Below, in pieces: positions 36,380 through 44,685 of a stretch of DNA of 64,000 nucleotides (positions are counted from its first letter, which is position 1; each line of letters starts with the position of its first letter). The stretch is taken from contig NZ_LMDI01000075.1 in assembly GCF_001425785.1 (NCBI RefSeq), positions 62,001 through 126,000 of the forward strand, written 5' to 3'. The position numbers and the translations under genes were made by a program. The DNA comes from Rhizobacter sp. Root1221 (GTDB lineage Bacteria > Pseudomonadota > Gammaproteobacteria > Burkholderiales > Burkholderiaceae_C). The notes below the pieces were generated by a model. It saw only the letters and a list, made by a program, of their open reading frames with translations. It was not told the origin of the DNA and ran no database searches.

Positions 36380-37024
36380 TCATGGCCTCATCGGCTCATA
36401 GATCCGGGGCGGATCAGTGATCTGGCCGTAGCCGCCAACCAGGCGAAGTTGGATGCCCGGCGCCACGGTGGTTCGCAGGGGCACGATGGCAAGCGCCGGA
36501 AATTGCTTCGTGATGACCGGGATGTCGCGTGCACCTTCGCTCTTCAGCGTCACGCTCATCGATCCAATCCCGAATGGCATCCAGCGGCCGGCAAAATGAA
36601 AGTTGCCGAGATAGATGGTCTTGCCGCTTTCAACGGTGAAGGGGATGCCAACCACCAGTTCGACGACGCCCCGGGTGGCACCGAACCCCGCGCCCCAACC
36701 GGTGATTTCGTAGTCTCCGGCAGGCAACTCGGTCACGAAGGGCTGACCACGCACACCCAACTCGGGCCCCTCGGAGGACAGCCATCCGCCGATGGTTTTG
36801 ATCGCCCCATCAGTGACCTCGAAGCGGAACCTCTCGGCAGAGTCGACCTTCCTGACAAAGACGCGGTAGTAGTTCCCCTGGTGGGTGTAGGTCATGGAAC
36901 CCGCAGCCAACCCGACCTGTTTGTCCGGCGGTGGGCGGTAATCCGCAGAAATCGTGGGGGAGGCGCATGCACCCAACAGCAGCAGGCACGCCAACATGAA
37001 AACACGGCGAAGAGATTGCATCAT
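36380..37024 (-). CDS. Lipoprotein of unknown function
   Basis: A 214-residue predicted lipoprotein: signal peptide MMQSLRRVFMLACLLLLGAC with the acylated cysteine at residue 20, then a beta-rich domain with GDYEITGWGAGFG and GKTIYLGNFHFAGRW. The pattern (secreted, short conserved turn, DUF-like immunoglobulin-type strands) recalls carboxypeptidase-regulatory-like proteins, but no family is certain. Start could also be the second ATG at 37021. It lies 44 bp after the next lipoprotein gene on the same strand, probably one operon. Confidence 0.8.
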   Translation of the reverse strand: MMQSLRRVFMLACLLLLGACASPTISADYRPPPDKQVGLAAGSMTYTHQGNYYRVFVRKVDSAERFRFEVTDGAIKTIGGWLSSEGPELGVRGQPFVTELPAGDYEITGWGAGFGATRGVVELVVGIPFTVESGKTIYLGNFHFAGRWMPFGIGSMSVTLKSEGARDIPVITKQFPALAIVPLRTTVAPGIQLRLVGGYGQITDPPRIYEPMRP

Positions 37025-37067
37025 TGAAGTCTCGATCCCAGGTCCGGAAAACTCATCCACCCGCGGC

Positions 37068-37709
37068 TCAGAGCGCAGCCTTGACGGCAGCCCTGAATTC
37101 CGGTGTCGCCAGGCACTGGGCCGCCAGGTTGTTCAGGGTTCCCGGCAACGTGACGACGTAGTCGTCGATGCCGACGAACACCATCCCCTGGTGCTTGATT
37201 TGCGCCCTTCCCACGTAACGCTTGTGCCAGACCTCGTTGCCGCCATCGATGTTGAACACTTCGACATAGGCCACCAGCACCAGGTCCGTCCGGCTCTTGG
37301 TCCATCCGCGCCGAACCACCGTGTCGTCGAGAATGTCCAACCGCACCCGCAGTTCCAATGGCGACGCGGCCGACCGCGTGACCCCAGCCTTCAGCAAGGC
37401 TGCATCGAAAGCTTGCGCGACGTAGTCGGCCAACGGTTTGTCGAGGGCGTACACGCCCTCCATCTTGTGCCCGTGCCCATTCCGCTTGTTCAACAACACG
37501 CGTGGATCCTCGATCCGCTTGTTGGGCGCGAAGGCCTCCTTGCGCGCATCGGTCACCACCACGCCACGCAGCGACACGCCATTCAGCTGTTCTGCCACCT
37601 CGGGCACCACCTGGGCGTCGGGGCGGTAATCCAGCCGGGCATCGGTTCGCATCAATGTGCAACCGCTGAGGCACATCATCAGCACCAAGGAAAGCGTTGT
37701 CGTCTTCAT
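37068..37709 (-). CDS. YajG-like lipoprotein
   Basis: A 213-residue lipoprotein: signal MKTTTLSLVLMMCLSGC with lipobox LSGC (Cys17). The mature part has LRGVVVTDARKEAFAPNKRI near 50-67, ...LADYVAQAFDAALLKAGVTR, and a pair of strands (LRVRLDILDD, LVLVAYVEVFN), weakly like YajG or LPS-assembly-type lipoproteins. Role unknown; likely outer-membrane associated. ATG at 37709; a GTG one codon earlier is possible. First gene of the two-lipoprotein unit. Confidence 0.78.
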   Translation of the reverse strand: MKTTTLSLVLMMCLSGCTLMRTDARLDYRPDAQVVPEVAEQLNGVSLRGVVVTDARKEAFAPNKRIEDPRVLLNKRNGHGHKMEGVYALDKPLADYVAQAFDAALLKAGVTRSAASPLELRVRLDILDDTVVRRGWTKSRTDLVLVAYVEVFNIDGGNEVWHKRYVGRAQIKHQGMVFVGIDDYVVTLPGTLNNLAAQCLATPEFRAAVKAAL

Positions 37710-37911
37710 CACCAGTCAATCGAAAGTAGTGTCTGCATGCGTTGGAAAGCCGGGATTCTGCCCTGAACGCACAGCACGGACCGCAGCGCGGCGGCCTGCT
37801 CCGTCCTCGGCAGTCTCGTGACACCATCCCTTCGGGCAGAGATGCTTCCATCTGGGCCGACGTCGACCTCACCAGCTACCGGATGTCCGTGTGATGCCCG
37901 GAGACTTCTCC

Positions 37912-38523
37912 CTAGGTTCTGACGCCCTGTGCCGACGTGATCGCTTCACTGGCGGCCCGGCCGTGCCAGCGCCGCACGGGACGTTGGAAGAACAGGCTGT
38001 TCGGGAGCTGGAGGCTCGTCCCGTTCTGGGCATCCCCGCTTTCGAGCAGCGTGGTGTAGACCAGGTTGATGTCCACGACCTGGCCTTTCACCCCGGGTTT
38101 GTCGCCGGTATCCAGCAGTTCCACCACATCACCGATCCGGAAGGACCGCGTGACGTAGATCAACAGGGCGCAGAACAGGTTCGACAGCACGCTCCATGCG
38201 GCAAAGAAGGCCACGGCCCCGACCGTCGCGAACCCCGTGAACGCGGTCCAGAGGATCGCGCCCGAGACGCCCAGCCGCCCCAGGGCCCACAGGACCGCGC
38301 CGCCATAGACCAGCACGCCCACCGTGCGCAGGAACAGCGTTGTGACCTTGACCGGGAGGCCATAGGTGCTGGTGAGCCGGCGGATGATGTGACGCGCGAT
38401 GCGCATCACGAGCCAGGCGCCGATGCCGATGAGGGCCACCTCGATCAATGGCACCAGGATGTCCACCCACTCGGCTGCCCAGGTGGGCAGGCGTTCATAC
38501 AGGGATTCGAGGAGCTTGTTCAT
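37912..38523 (-). CDS. Small-conductance mechanosensitive channel (MscS family)
   Basis: A 203-residue MscS-type channel, short for the family. Helices near 20-40 and 60-80 precede the pore helix WTAFTGFATVGAVAFFAAWSVLSNLFCALLIYV (about 92-124, Ala/Gly-rich) and a beta domain beginning FRIGDVVELLDTGDKPGVKGQVVDINLVYTTLLES. The usual C-terminal alpha/beta domain is much reduced, so the vestibule is small. Relieves osmotic downshock. Start ATG at 38523 or 38532; neither has a good ribosome site. Confidence 0.88.
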   Translation of the reverse strand: MNKLLESLYERLPTWAAEWVDILVPLIEVALIGIGAWLVMRIARHIIRRLTSTYGLPVKVTTLFLRTVGVLVYGGAVLWALGRLGVSGAILWTAFTGFATVGAVAFFAAWSVLSNLFCALLIYVTRSFRIGDVVELLDTGDKPGVKGQVVDINLVYTTLLESGDAQNGTSLQLPNSLFFQRPVRRWHGRAASEAITSAQGVRT

Positions 38524-38585
38524 GGAAGCCATTGTCCGATGCCGTGGGCGGCGCGTCTGCCCTCACCTTGGCAAGGGCCCCCGCG

Positions 38586-39494
38586 CTACGCCTTCCTGGT
38601 GGGCCGCGTGCCACGCAGGACTTCCAACGCCAGTGGCAGCGCGGGATTGGTGGACGCCGTGTGCCATGCCGCCGCGGTGGTGACCACGTCGACGGACTCG
38701 TGCAAGGGCCGCAGGACGACGTTCCCGGGCGCCAGGCGCTTCAATCCCGCGGGAACCAGGGCGATGCCCTGTCCGCAACTGACGAAAGCGACCTGGGTGG
38801 CAACGCTGCGAACCTCGTGGAGGATCCGTGGTGAGAAGCCCTGGGCCTGGCAGAGGGCCACGATGCTGTCGAAGTAGACCGGGCTGACACGACGCGCGAA
38901 CATGACGAACGACTCTTCGGTCAGGTCCTTCAGCTTGACGCGCCGCCGCAGTGCCAGCCGGTGGGTCGCCGGCAGCGCCACGGTCAACTTGTCTTCTGCC
39001 ATCGTCACCGTGGCAATCGAGCTGCCCAGTTCCCCTTGAAGCCGGGCGAACGCCAGGTCGACGTCCCCACCCTCCAGCGCAGGCAGCGCCTCGGCGCTGT
39101 CGATCTCCCGCACCGAGATCGTCAATTGCGGATGGCGGTCCCGCATGCGGTCCAGGAATGGCGGCAGCACCTCCAGCATGGCGGAAGAGATCGCGCCGAT
39201 GGTCAGCAGCCCGGTCTGGCCTGCCGTGGCTTCGCGCACCGCCAGCTCCAGCTGTTCCATCTGCTGTGCGAACTTGCGCACTGCAGGAAGGATGGTCTGC
39301 CCGAAGGGAGTGAGTTGCGCGCCTCGCCGCGAGCGGACGAACAGCTTGGCCTTCAGCGCCTGCTCGAGGATCTGGATCTGTTCGGTCAAAGGCGGCTGGG
39401 ACATGCCCAGCCGCTTTGCCGCACGGCCGAAGTGCTGTTCCTCGGCCACGGCAAGGAACAGCCACAGGTGGCGCAACAGGCGAAAGTTGATCAT
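38586..39494 (-). CDS. LysR-family transcriptional regulator of the RraA-type operon
   Basis: A 302-residue LysR regulator. HTH at about 3-60 (LRHLWLFLAVAEEQHFGRAAKRLGMSQPPLTEQIQILEQAL), effector domain 90-295 with VVLPATHRLA-like and GQGIALVPAGLKRL segments. The HTH sequence (EEQHFGRAAKRLGMSQPPLTEQI) is of the BenM/CatM/aromatic-catabolic group. It is divergent from the three RraA genes with 106 bp between, and is their likely regulator; the inducer is unknown. Confidence 0.93.
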   Translation of the reverse strand: MINFRLLRHLWLFLAVAEEQHFGRAAKRLGMSQPPLTEQIQILEQALKAKLFVRSRRGAQLTPFGQTILPAVRKFAQQMEQLELAVREATAGQTGLLTIGAISSAMLEVLPPFLDRMRDRHPQLTISVREIDSAEALPALEGGDVDLAFARLQGELGSSIATVTMAEDKLTVALPATHRLALRRRVKLKDLTEESFVMFARRVSPVYFDSIVALCQAQGFSPRILHEVRSVATQVAFVSCGQGIALVPAGLKRLAPGNVVLRPLHESVDVVTTAAAWHTASTNPALPLALEVLRGTRPTRKA

Positions 39495-39600
39495 GGCGGT
39501 TCCATAGGTTTGGCATATCGAACGGTTCCTGGAATCGGAATTTACAGAATGATCGGCGAGTCCGACAGTGTCGTCACCAGCACCCCACGGACATCTCACG
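39495..39600. promoter_or_regulatory. Divergent LysR control region with T-N11-A site
   Basis: The 106-bp gap holds ATAGGTTTGGCATAT (39504-39518), an ATA/TAT inverted pair with the T-N11-A spacing of LysR binding sites. A second dyad, TTCC-N7-GGAA, lies at about 39526-39540. Both sit near the regulator start, as expected for an autoregulatory site. Confidence 0.5.
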
Positions 39601-40266
39601 ATGAAACCATCCAACCTAGACCGCCTGGAGCGCCTGGACACCACCACGGTGTCGGACGCCCTGGACTTCCTGGCCCTTCCCGGCGCCACCGTCGGCCTGC
39701 GCCCGCTCTGGCACTGCCCGAAGATCGTCGGGCGAGCCAGCACGGTCCAGCTCGGCCCCAAGGTCGGCGGCGCGCCGACCGTGCACCTGATCTCGCCGGT
39801 CATCGCGGCCATCGACACCGGCGAGCGCGTCCTCGTGATCTCCGGCGGCATCGACGGTGTCTCGTGCTGGGGAGACATCCTGGCCAATGCGGCCAGGTCC
39901 AAGCGTGTTCGCGGAACGGTGATCGATGGCTTCAGCCGGGACATCGAGGCCAACGAAGAGATCGCCTACCCGGTGTACGGCCGCGGCGCCACGATGGTCA
40001 GCGCCCGCAACCGCGTGGTGCAGTTGGCGTCGGGCACGCCCATCCTCGTCGCCGGCGTGACGGTGCGCGAGGACGACTATGTGATCGCCGACCGCTGCGG
40101 CACGGTCTTCGTCGCCGCCGATCGCATCGCCGAGGTGCTGGACCTGGCCGAGCGCATCGCGCGCCGGCAGGACGGCATGGTGCAGGCGGTGCGCTCGGGC
40201 CGATCGGTCGAGGACGTCATGCACGACAAGGAATTCGAGGCCATCAAGGCAGGAGCCACACCATGA
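39601..40266 (+). CDS. RraA/HMG-aldolase family protein 1
   Basis: A 221-residue member of the RraA / 4-hydroxy-4-methyl-2-oxoglutarate (HMG) aldolase family, which bind divalent metal and cleave or decarboxylate oxo-acids. The metal/substrate motif is intact: CWGD (89-92) and GFSRD with Arg113-Asp114. It lacks the usual NL motif in the 60s (GGAPTVHLI). First gene of a five-gene operon (three RraA-type genes, aminotransferase, hydrolase), overlapping the next by four bases. Not the E. coli RNase E inhibitor in role, as the R-D pair suggests an enzyme; substrate unknown. Confidence 0.85.
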   Translation: MKPSNLDRLERLDTTTVSDALDFLALPGATVGLRPLWHCPKIVGRASTVQLGPKVGGAPTVHLISPVIAAIDTGERVLVISGGIDGVSCWGDILANAARSKRVRGTVIDGFSRDIEANEEIAYPVYGRGATMVSARNRVVQLASGTPILVAGVTVREDDYVIADRCGTVFVAADRIAEVLDLAERIARRQDGMVQAVRSGRSVEDVMHDKEFEAIKAGATP

Positions 40267-40937
40267 ACGCGCAGCATGAAACCGATCGGGCGCTGGTCGC
40301 CCTGTTCGAGGGCCTGGACACGCCGGGCGTCTCGGACGCCATGGACAAGCTCGGCATCCCGGGGCAGTGCCTCGGCATCGCGCCGCTGGACAACTACCGC
40401 GGCACGGTCGTCGGCCCGGCGTTCACGGTCAAGTACGTGAGCTGCGGCCAACCGGCCGGAACCGTGGGGGACTTCATCGACGAGGTGGCCGAGGGCGACG
40501 TCATCGTCATCGACAACGATGCGCGCACCGACTGCACCGTCTGGGGCGACATCATGACCCAGTACGCCGGCACCAGGAAGATCGCCGCGACCGTGATCGA
40601 CGGCGTCTGCCGCGACGTGGCCAAGGCACTCGCTGACGGCTATCCGCTGTTCACGCGGGGGCGCTTCATGCGCACCGGCAAGGACCGCGTCGAGGTCGCG
40701 GCGGTCAATGAACCGGTGTCGGTGGGCACGGCGCGGGTCTGCGCCCGGGACATCGTGGTGGCGGATGCCAACGGCGTGGTGGTCGTGCCGCGCGCGCGTG
40801 CCCGCGACGTCGCCGAGGCGGCCCGCAAGATCGAAGTGATCGAGTCGGGCATCCGCGAGCAGATCGCGGCGGGCAAGACGCTGGGCGAAGCGCGCGCCGC
40901 GCTGAGCTACCACACGCTGCAAAGGAAAGGCACATGA
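40263..40937 (+). CDS. RraA/HMG-aldolase family protein 2
   Basis: A 224-residue paralogue. It begins LFEGLDTPGVSDAMDKLGIPG, has VWGD (94-96 region), GVCRD with Arg117-Asp118, and ends LGEARAALSYHTLQRKGT, which resembles the C-terminus of 4-carboxy-4-hydroxy-2-oxoadipate or oxaloacetate-acting members. It is clearly different from its neighbours in sequence, so it is not a recent tandem copy. ATG at 40263 overlaps the upstream stop; its own end overlaps the third paralogue by four bases. Confidence 0.87.
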   Translation: MNAQHETDRALVALFEGLDTPGVSDAMDKLGIPGQCLGIAPLDNYRGTVVGPAFTVKYVSCGQPAGTVGDFIDEVAEGDVIVIDNDARTDCTVWGDIMTQYAGTRKIAATVIDGVCRDVAKALADGYPLFTRGRFMRTGKDRVEVAAVNEPVSVGTARVCARDIVVADANGVVVVPRARARDVAEAARKIEVIESGIREQIAAGKTLGEARAALSYHTLQRKGT

Positions 40938-41566
40938 GCACCCACCACAAGGATGTGGCGGCCCGGGCCCTGGCCCTCGGCACGTCCACGCTCTACGAGG
41001 CCTCGGGCCTGCGTTGTTCGGTCGATCCGCTGATCCGCGCCGCCTGGCCAGGCGCCGCCATCGCTGCGCCGGCGTATCCGGTGCAATGCTCGCCCGGCGA
41101 CAACCTCGGCATCCACATCGCCATGGCGCGCGCGCCGCGTGGCAGCGTGCTCGTGGTGGGCACCGGTGACTTCGTCGCCGGGTACTGGGGCGAGGTGCTC
41201 ACCGTGGCGGCCGAGGCCGCGGGTCTTGCAGGCCTCGTGATCGACGGCGGTGTGCGCGACGTGGCGGCGCTCGCGCGGCGCCGGTTCCCGGTGTTCACGC
41301 GGGGCGTCTCGGTGCGTGGCACCGTGAAGGCCAGCGCGCACTCCATCGGCCAGCCGATCCCCTTCACAGGCGTCACCGTCGCGGCCGGTGACCTGGTGGT
41401 GGCCGATGACGATGGTGTCATCGTCCTGCCCGCAGCCGACGTGGAGCGGACCCTGGCCGCCGGCGAAGCACGTGCCGCCAAGGAGGCCGAGATGATGAAG
41501 CGGCTCGCCGCAGGGGCCACGACCCTCGACCTGCTGGGCCTCTCGCAGTGGAGGGACGGCGAATGA
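40934..41566 (+). CDS. RraA/HMG-aldolase family protein 3
   Basis: A 210-residue third paralogue, closest to the canonical 4-hydroxy-4-methyl-2-oxoglutarate / 4-carboxy-4-hydroxy-2-oxoadipate aldolase form: PGDNLGIHIAMARAPRGSVLVVGTGDFVAGYWGEV, then GGVRD (Arg108-Asp109) and AAGDLVVADDDGVIVLP. These are the residues that bind Mg and pyruvate in characterised aldolases, so cleavage to pyruvate is plausible. The aminotransferase ATG overlaps its stop. Confidence 0.9.
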   Translation: MSTHHKDVAARALALGTSTLYEASGLRCSVDPLIRAAWPGAAIAAPAYPVQCSPGDNLGIHIAMARAPRGSVLVVGTGDFVAGYWGEVLTVAAEAAGLAGLVIDGGVRDVAALARRRFPVFTRGVSVRGTVKASAHSIGQPIPFTGVTVAAGDLVVADDDGVIVLPAADVERTLAAGEARAAKEAEMMKRLAAGATTLDLLGLSQWRDGE

Positions 41567-42780
41567 ACGGCGATCTGCAGCGCTTGAACGCCCACCTGGC
41601 CGCAGCCAAGCCTTCGGCCACCTACCGCATGATCGACCGGGTGGCCGAGCACCGGGCGGCCGGCGCGAAGGTGATCTCGCTGTCCGCCGGCGAACCCGAC
41701 TTCGACACACCCACGCATGTGCGCGAAGCGGCGATCGCGGCAATCCAGGCCGGCCACACGCGCTACACCCAGGTGGCGGGCATGCGCGCGCTGCGCGAGG
41801 CGGTGGCGCAGAAGTACCGGCGCGAGAACGGCCTGGCGGTCTCCTGGCAGGACACGATCGTGTGCAGCGGCGGCAAGCAGGTGCTGTACAACGCGCTGGC
41901 CGCGACGCTGAACGAGGGCGACGAAGTCATCATCCCCGCGCCGTACTGGGTCAGCTACCCCGAGATGGTGCAGCTGACGGGTGCCACGCCGGTGATCGTG
42001 CACTGCGGCGAGACGGACGGCTTCAAGCTGACGCCCCGGGCACTGGCAGACGCCATCACGCCTCGCACGCGATGGCTGATCCTGAACTCACCGTCCAACC
42101 CGACCGGCGCGGTGTATTCCGCCGGCGAACTGCGGGCGCTGGCCGATGTGTTGCTCGACCACCCCCACGTGCTCGTGCTGTCGGACGACATCTACGAGCA
42201 CCTGATCTTCGACGGCGCCGCGTTCCACACCATGGCGCAGGTCGAACCCCGGCTGGGCGAACGCACGCTGACGATGAACGGCGTGTCCAAGGCTTATGCG
42301 ATGACCGGGTGGCGCATCGGCTTCGGGACCGGCCCGCGCTGGCTGCTCGATGCGATGGAGAAGCTGCAGAGCCAGCAGACCTCGGGCGCTTGTTCGATCT
42401 CGCAGCATGCTGCACTAGCGGCCTTGAACGGGCCGCAGCAGTTCGTGGGCGATACGCGCGCCGTCTTCGAGCGCCGGCGCGACGCGATGGTGCGCATGCT
42501 CAACGAGACCCCAGGACTGCGCTGCGCGCCGCCCGCGGGTGCGTTCTACGCATTCGCTTCGTGCGAAGGGCTGATGGGCCGCACCACGAGGGCGGGAACC
42601 CGGCTGAACACCGACGAGGATGTCGCACTGGCGCTCCTCGGCGAAGCCGGCGTGGCGGTTGTCCAGGGCAGTGCCTTCGGACTCGGGCCGTACATCCGGA
42701 TTGCCTACGCCCTCGACGACCGATCGCTCGTGCAGGCCTGCGAGGCGATCCGGGACTTCTGCAGCGCCACGCGTCCTTGA
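41563..42780 (+). CDS. Class I/II pyridoxal-phosphate aminotransferase
   Basis: A 405-residue fold-type I aminotransferase of the aspartate aminotransferase subgroup. Visible are SAGEPDFDTP (41-50), SGGKQVLYN, NSPSNPTGAVY (175-185), SDDIYEHL and the PLP-binding lysine 243 in NGVSKAYAMTGWRIGFG, which is the highly conserved family motif. In the operon it probably converts an amino acid into the oxo-acid used by the RraA-type enzymes, or the reverse. Overlaps the third RraA gene by four bases. Confidence 0.93.
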   Translation: MNGDLQRLNAHLAAAKPSATYRMIDRVAEHRAAGAKVISLSAGEPDFDTPTHVREAAIAAIQAGHTRYTQVAGMRALREAVAQKYRRENGLAVSWQDTIVCSGGKQVLYNALAATLNEGDEVIIPAPYWVSYPEMVQLTGATPVIVHCGETDGFKLTPRALADAITPRTRWLILNSPSNPTGAVYSAGELRALADVLLDHPHVLVLSDDIYEHLIFDGAAFHTMAQVEPRLGERTLTMNGVSKAYAMTGWRIGFGTGPRWLLDAMEKLQSQQTSGACSISQHAALAALNGPQQFVGDTRAVFERRRDAMVRMLNETPGLRCAPPAGAFYAFASCEGLMGRTTRAGTRLNTDEDVALALLGEAGVAVVQGSAFGLGPYIRIAYALDDRSLVQACEAIRDFCSATRP

Positions 42781-42799
42781 CCGCGCCCGGGATCTGTTC

Positions 42800-43660
42800 A
42801 TGGCCAACGAATTCACACGATCCGCGATCGCACTCGACGTGCAGGGCGTGCCGGTCGACGTCGCGGCGATCCACCGCCCCGGACACCTCGAACCGATCGT
42901 GTTCCTGCACGGCTTCGGTTCGACGAAGGAGGACTATGCCGACATCGTCCGCCACGCGGACTTCGACGGGCACCCTTTCCTGGCGTACGACGCCCCGGGG
43001 TGCGGTGAGTCAGGCTGCGCTGACCTGTCGCAGGTGTCGATCCCGTTCCTCGTTGAAACAGCACTCACTGTCCTTGGTTCGATGGGCATCGAGCGCTTCC
43101 ACCTGGTCGGTCATTCCATGGGCGGCCTCACCGCGTTGATGCTCGCCAACGCGCATCCGGACCGGGTGCTGAGCTTCGTGGACATCGAGGGCAATCTCGC
43201 GCCCGAGGACTGTTTCCTCAGCCGCCAGATCACCCTGTACCCCGAGGCGGACGCCGGGCGCTTCTTCGACGACTTCATCGAGCGCACGCGCCACGCGCCT
43301 GCCTATGCCAGTGCCTTGTACGCGGCCAGCCTGCGTCACAAGGTCCGCGCCGCGGCAGTGCGCGGCATCTTCGAGTCGATGGTGCAGCTCTCCGACCACG
43401 GCAACCTGATGGACCGCTTTCTGGGCCTGCCGTGCCGCAAGATGTTCATGTTCGGCGAGCAGAACGCGACCCTCTCCTACCTCAGGCATATCCAGACCCG
43501 CGGCGTGCAGCTGTCGGAGATCCCCCGTTGCGGGCACTTTCCGATGTACTCGAATCCGGCTGTGATGTGGACGGAAATCTCGCGCTTCCTGTCGGCCCGG
43601 CCGGTCGAGGGGACCCGATCGTCAGCTTGCCCGCCCGACGGGATTCCGCCGTCGGGGTGA
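42800..43660 (+). CDS. Alpha/beta-fold hydrolase
   Basis: A 286-residue hydrolase. HGFGSTKEDY (37-46) is the oxyanion-hole region, GHSMGG the nucleophile elbow (Ser106), and RCGHFPMYSNP holds the catalytic histidine near 254. It has no signal peptide. The substrate could be an ester, amide or ring-opened C-C bond compound in the pathway served by the three RraA-type enzymes. Its stop lies one base from the stop of the convergent receptor gene, leaving no room for a terminator. Confidence 0.9.
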   Translation: MANEFTRSAIALDVQGVPVDVAAIHRPGHLEPIVFLHGFGSTKEDYADIVRHADFDGHPFLAYDAPGCGESGCADLSQVSIPFLVETALTVLGSMGIERFHLVGHSMGGLTALMLANAHPDRVLSFVDIEGNLAPEDCFLSRQITLYPEADAGRFFDDFIERTRHAPAYASALYAASLRHKVRAAAVRGIFESMVQLSDHGNLMDRFLGLPCRKMFMFGEQNATLSYLRHIQTRGVQLSEIPRCGHFPMYSNPAVMWTEISRFLSARPVEGTRSSACPPDGIPPSG

Positions 43661-43661
43661 T

Positions 43662-44633
43662 TCAGTCAGCCTGGATCTTCGCCGCCTTGACCACCTGCGA
43701 CCAGCGTGCAAGCTCGGCGGTGCTGTGGTCGGCCAGTTGCTGCGGGCTCATGAAGTCCGCCGAGGCGCCCAGCTCGGTCGCCTTCTGCTTGAATGCCGGC
43801 GTTGCCATCAACCTGGCGATCTCGGCCGACAGCTTGTCGATGACAGGCTTGGGTGTCTTGGCCGGCGCGAACACGGCAAACCAGGAGGTGGCGTCCAGCT
43901 TGGGCAGGCCGGCTTCGGCCGCGGTGGGCACGGTGGGCAGTGACGCCACACGCGCTGCCCCGGTCACCGCCAGGGCCCGCAACTTGCCCGATTGGATGAA
44001 GGGCATGAACGGCGGCGGCGTGCCGAACGTGAGGTCGACTTGGGCGCCCAGCAAGTCCTGCAGCGCGGGCCCGGTGCCCTTGTACGGAACGTGTGTCATG
44101 GCCACACCAGCCTGCTGCTCCAGCATCGCACCGGTCACGTGCTGCAGGGAGCCGTTTCCGGAAGAAGCGTAGGTCAGCTTGCCCGGGTTCGCCTTGGCGT
44201 AGGCAATCAGGTCAGCCAGCGTCTTCACAGGCAGGCCTTCGCGGACCACGATCACCTGCGGCGCGCTGAGGACGTTCGCCACGGCCTGGAAATCCTTGGC
44301 TTCCCATGGCGAGTTCTTGACCACATGGGGCGTGATGACGTGGTAACCCGAGTACTGCATCAGCAGCGTGTATCCGTCCGGCTCGGCGCGTTTGACCACG
44401 CTCGCGGCGATGCCACCGCTGGCGCCTGCGCGATTGTCAACGACCACCGTCTGCCCAAGCGCTTTCCCGAGCGGCTCGGCCAGCATCCGGGCGGCGATGT
44501 CGGTCGTTCCACCCGGGGCACTGGACACGATCAGCGTGATCGGCTTGTTCGGGTAGTCACCCTGTGCGATGGCGCCGCCGGTACAAGCGCCCAGGAGGGT
44601 CAGGAGAATCTGGCGGCGTTGGAAGTTCAGCAT
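43662..44633 (-). CDS. Bug-family (TctC) periplasmic solute-binding protein
   Basis: A 323-residue tripartite tricarboxylate receptor. The export signal (about 1-23, LLTLLGACTGGAIAQ) is followed by DYPNKPITLIVSSAPGGTTDIAARMLAEPLGKALGQTVVVDNRAGASGGIAA, the Bug signature. It binds carboxylates; no tctA/tctB genes are adjacent, as is common for Bug proteins. It belongs to the five-gene minus operon and probably delivers that pathway's substrate. Confidence 0.93.
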   Translation of the reverse strand: MLNFQRRQILLTLLGACTGGAIAQGDYPNKPITLIVSSAPGGTTDIAARMLAEPLGKALGQTVVVDNRAGASGGIAASVVKRAEPDGYTLLMQYSGYHVITPHVVKNSPWEAKDFQAVANVLSAPQVIVVREGLPVKTLADLIAYAKANPGKLTYASSGNGSLQHVTGAMLEQQAGVAMTHVPYKGTGPALQDLLGAQVDLTFGTPPPFMPFIQSGKLRALAVTGAARVASLPTVPTAAEAGLPKLDATSWFAVFAPAKTPKPVIDKLSAEIARLMATPAFKQKATELGASADFMSPQQLADHSTAELARWSQVVKAAKIQAD

Positions 44634-44685
44634 GATCAGGTTCTTTCGATGGGTTTCAAACGAGGGGCTCGTGGTGCCAGTTGCG

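Noticed and set aside
39601-41566. RNase E inhibitor RraA role for the three genes
   Set aside because: The intact Arg-Asp aldolase motif and catabolic context favour enzymes over RNase E regulation.
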